Positions 5,256 through 6,237 of a stretch of DNA of 6,237 nucleotides are shown here, piece by piece (position 1 is the first letter of the stretch; the number at the start of each line of letters is the position of its first letter). The notes beneath the pieces were generated by a model. The model was given only the letters and a program-made list of their open reading frames with translations. It made no database searches and was not told the DNA's origin. This stretch comes from a bacterium (GTDB lineage: Bacteria > Eremiobacterota > Eremiobacteria > Baltobacterales > Baltobacteraceae), in NCBI GenBank assembly GCA_021781095.1, contig JAJXXM010000414.1, forward strand, positions 1 to 6,237, written 5' to 3'. The position numbers and the translations under genes were made by a program.

Positions 5256-6237
5256 TTAGTGCGCGGCGACGGCGCGCCGACGGGCCGCCGCCTCGCGCGT
5301 CGCGGCGATTTTCTCGGGCGTGATCGCGGTATCGAACGCGCGCATATCGGCGAGGGTGAAGCCGCAGCGTTGCGCCATCGCTTCGATTTCGATCACGCGG
5401 TCGAGTTCGATCCCGCGCCCCAACGTGTAGTTTTCGAGCCGATTCTCCAGGGCCAACACCATCGTTTCGCTCATGCACGCGAGCGCGGTGCGCGGCGGCA
5501 AATTCAGATCGAATTCGCTGCCCGGTTCGCGCACGCGTTCGAAACGCGGCTCGCCGGGAACGACCATATTGCCGCCCTCCGTCACCAACACGTCGGGGCG
5601 TTCCAGTGCGACGCGACGGCTGACGTCGTGCGGCAACGAGAGCTCGCAGACGACCGCGCCGGGCTGGAGATCTTCGGGTTCGATGACGTCTTGCGTCGAC
5701 GAGGTTGCGGTGAGAACCAGCTGCGAACGGCGCACCGCCGAAGCGATATCGGTGGTGTAGGAAGCGATGCACGGGAGTTCAGGCGCGGTGCGCTCGTAAT
5801 AGGCTTTCAGGCGGGTCTCGTTCCGCGCTACCAAGATCACTTCGCGCACTTTCGGTGCGATCAAACGCGCGCACGCCGAACCGATCGAACCGGTCGCTCC
5901 GATCACGGCGACCGTCGCCGAGGCGAGATCCACTTCCATCTCGCGCGCGCCGCGGAAGAACGATTGCAGACCGGCGGCGATCGTCAGCGAATTTCCCGTC
6001 GTCACCGGAATCGGCGACCGTTCCGCCACCGTAATGCCGCCGTCGCCGACGACGCCGGTAAAGGCACCGAGCCCGGCGATCTTCGCGCCGAGCTCGGCGC
6101 CGATTTCGATAGAGCGAACGATACGCTTGTAGATATCTTCACGCGGAAGATCGAGGATCTGCTGCGGGAGCAACGGCGCTCCGACGAACCAGCCCTCGGT
6201 TTCGCGCCCGTCGGGAGTGCGCACACCGGTCACGTGC
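5256..6237 (-). CDS. Long-chain acyl-ACP reductase (AAR)-like dehydrogenase, 5' end missing
   Basis: The family (COG5322, often auto-named shikimate dehydrogenase or predicted amino acid dehydrogenase) includes the cyanobacterial AAR, which reduces fatty acyl-ACP to aldehyde with NADPH. Numbering from the GTG at 6233, matching blocks are KIAGLGAFTGVVGDGG (51-66), PVTTGNSLT (76-84), the nucleotide-binding ATVAVIGATGSIGSACARL (106-124), VILVARNETRL (132-142), VTEGGNMVVPG (217-227) and ALACMSETMVLALENRLENYTLGRG (250-274). Cys253 aligns with the Synechococcus AAR active-site Cys294, by my manual alignment. The reading frame stays open through the right edge. Comparison with AAR suggests about 45 N-terminal residues are missing, so the GTG at 6233 is probably an internal valine. 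Stop is TAA at 5258-5256. Substrate is not proven; a different acyl-thioester reductase is possible. Confidence 0.82.
   Translation of the reverse strand, partial: HVTGVRTPDGRETEGWFVGAPLLPQQILDLPREDIYKRIVRSIEIGAELGAKIAGLGAFTGVVGDGGITVAERSPIPVTTGNSLTIAAGLQSFFRGAREMEVDLASATVAVIGATGSIGSACARLIAPKVREVILVARNETRLKAYYERTAPELPCIASYTTDIASAVRRSQLVLTATSSTQDVIEPEDLQPGAVVCELSLPHDVSRRVALERPDVLVTEGGNMVVPGEPRFERVREPGSEFDLNLPPRTALACMSETMVLALENRLENYTLGRGIELDRVIEIEAMAQRCGFTLADMRAFDTAITPEKIAATREAAARRRAVAAH

Overview
The window comes from a moderately GC-rich (roughly 60%) bacterial chromosome. It carries six intact or nearly intact genes plus one gene cut off by the right edge. There is no rRNA, tRNA, CRISPR array, transposase or phage gene. 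Non-ATG starts are common: greA and lysS both appear to use TTG, and truA has no clear canonical start near its conserved core. A housekeeping greA-lysS-DUF5069-truA block sits next to an uncharacterised 'quinate 5-dehydrogenase'-type protein and an acyl-ACP-reductase-like protein. This would fit an environmental candidate phylum such as Eremiobacterota (WPS-2), but that placement is an inference from gene content and style, not something the sequence proves.

Layout, left to right. Positions 1-129 hold no gene. They carry a short inverted repeat and a 23-bp unit repeated 2.7 times, lying just past the 3' end of truA. Positions 130-3494 (minus strand) form a compact run, read greA > lysS > DUF5069 gene > truA: transcription cleavage factor, lysyl-tRNA synthetase, a small protein of unknown function, and tRNA pseudouridine synthase. 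The greA stop abuts the lysS start, and the DUF5069 stop lies at or inside the truA start region, so the four are probably one operon serving transcription fidelity and translation. Positions 3495-3564 hold a short leader with a possible intrinsic terminator. Positions 3565-4479 (minus) encode a 304-residue protein of the family usually auto-named quinate 5-dehydrogenase.

Positions 4480-4538 are a divergent intergenic region with a palindromic AGTATACT that can act as a -10 box on both strands, and a GC-rich dyad. From there a plus-strand gene (4539-5249) encodes an exported protein with glycine-turn beta repeats resembling DUF4097 proteins. It ends 6 bp from the stop of a convergent minus-strand gene (5256 to beyond the right edge). 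That gene encodes a Rossmann protein closely resembling the cyanobacterial long-chain acyl-ACP reductase (AAR, COG5322), including its active-site cysteine.

The most interesting items are the AAR-like reductase with a conserved cysteine outside an obvious cyanobacterial context, the poorly named quinate-dehydrogenase-type protein, the symmetric divergent promoter, the DUF5069 gene embedded in a translation operon, and the unusual truA start. I found no clear evidence of a new multi-gene defence or mobile system.
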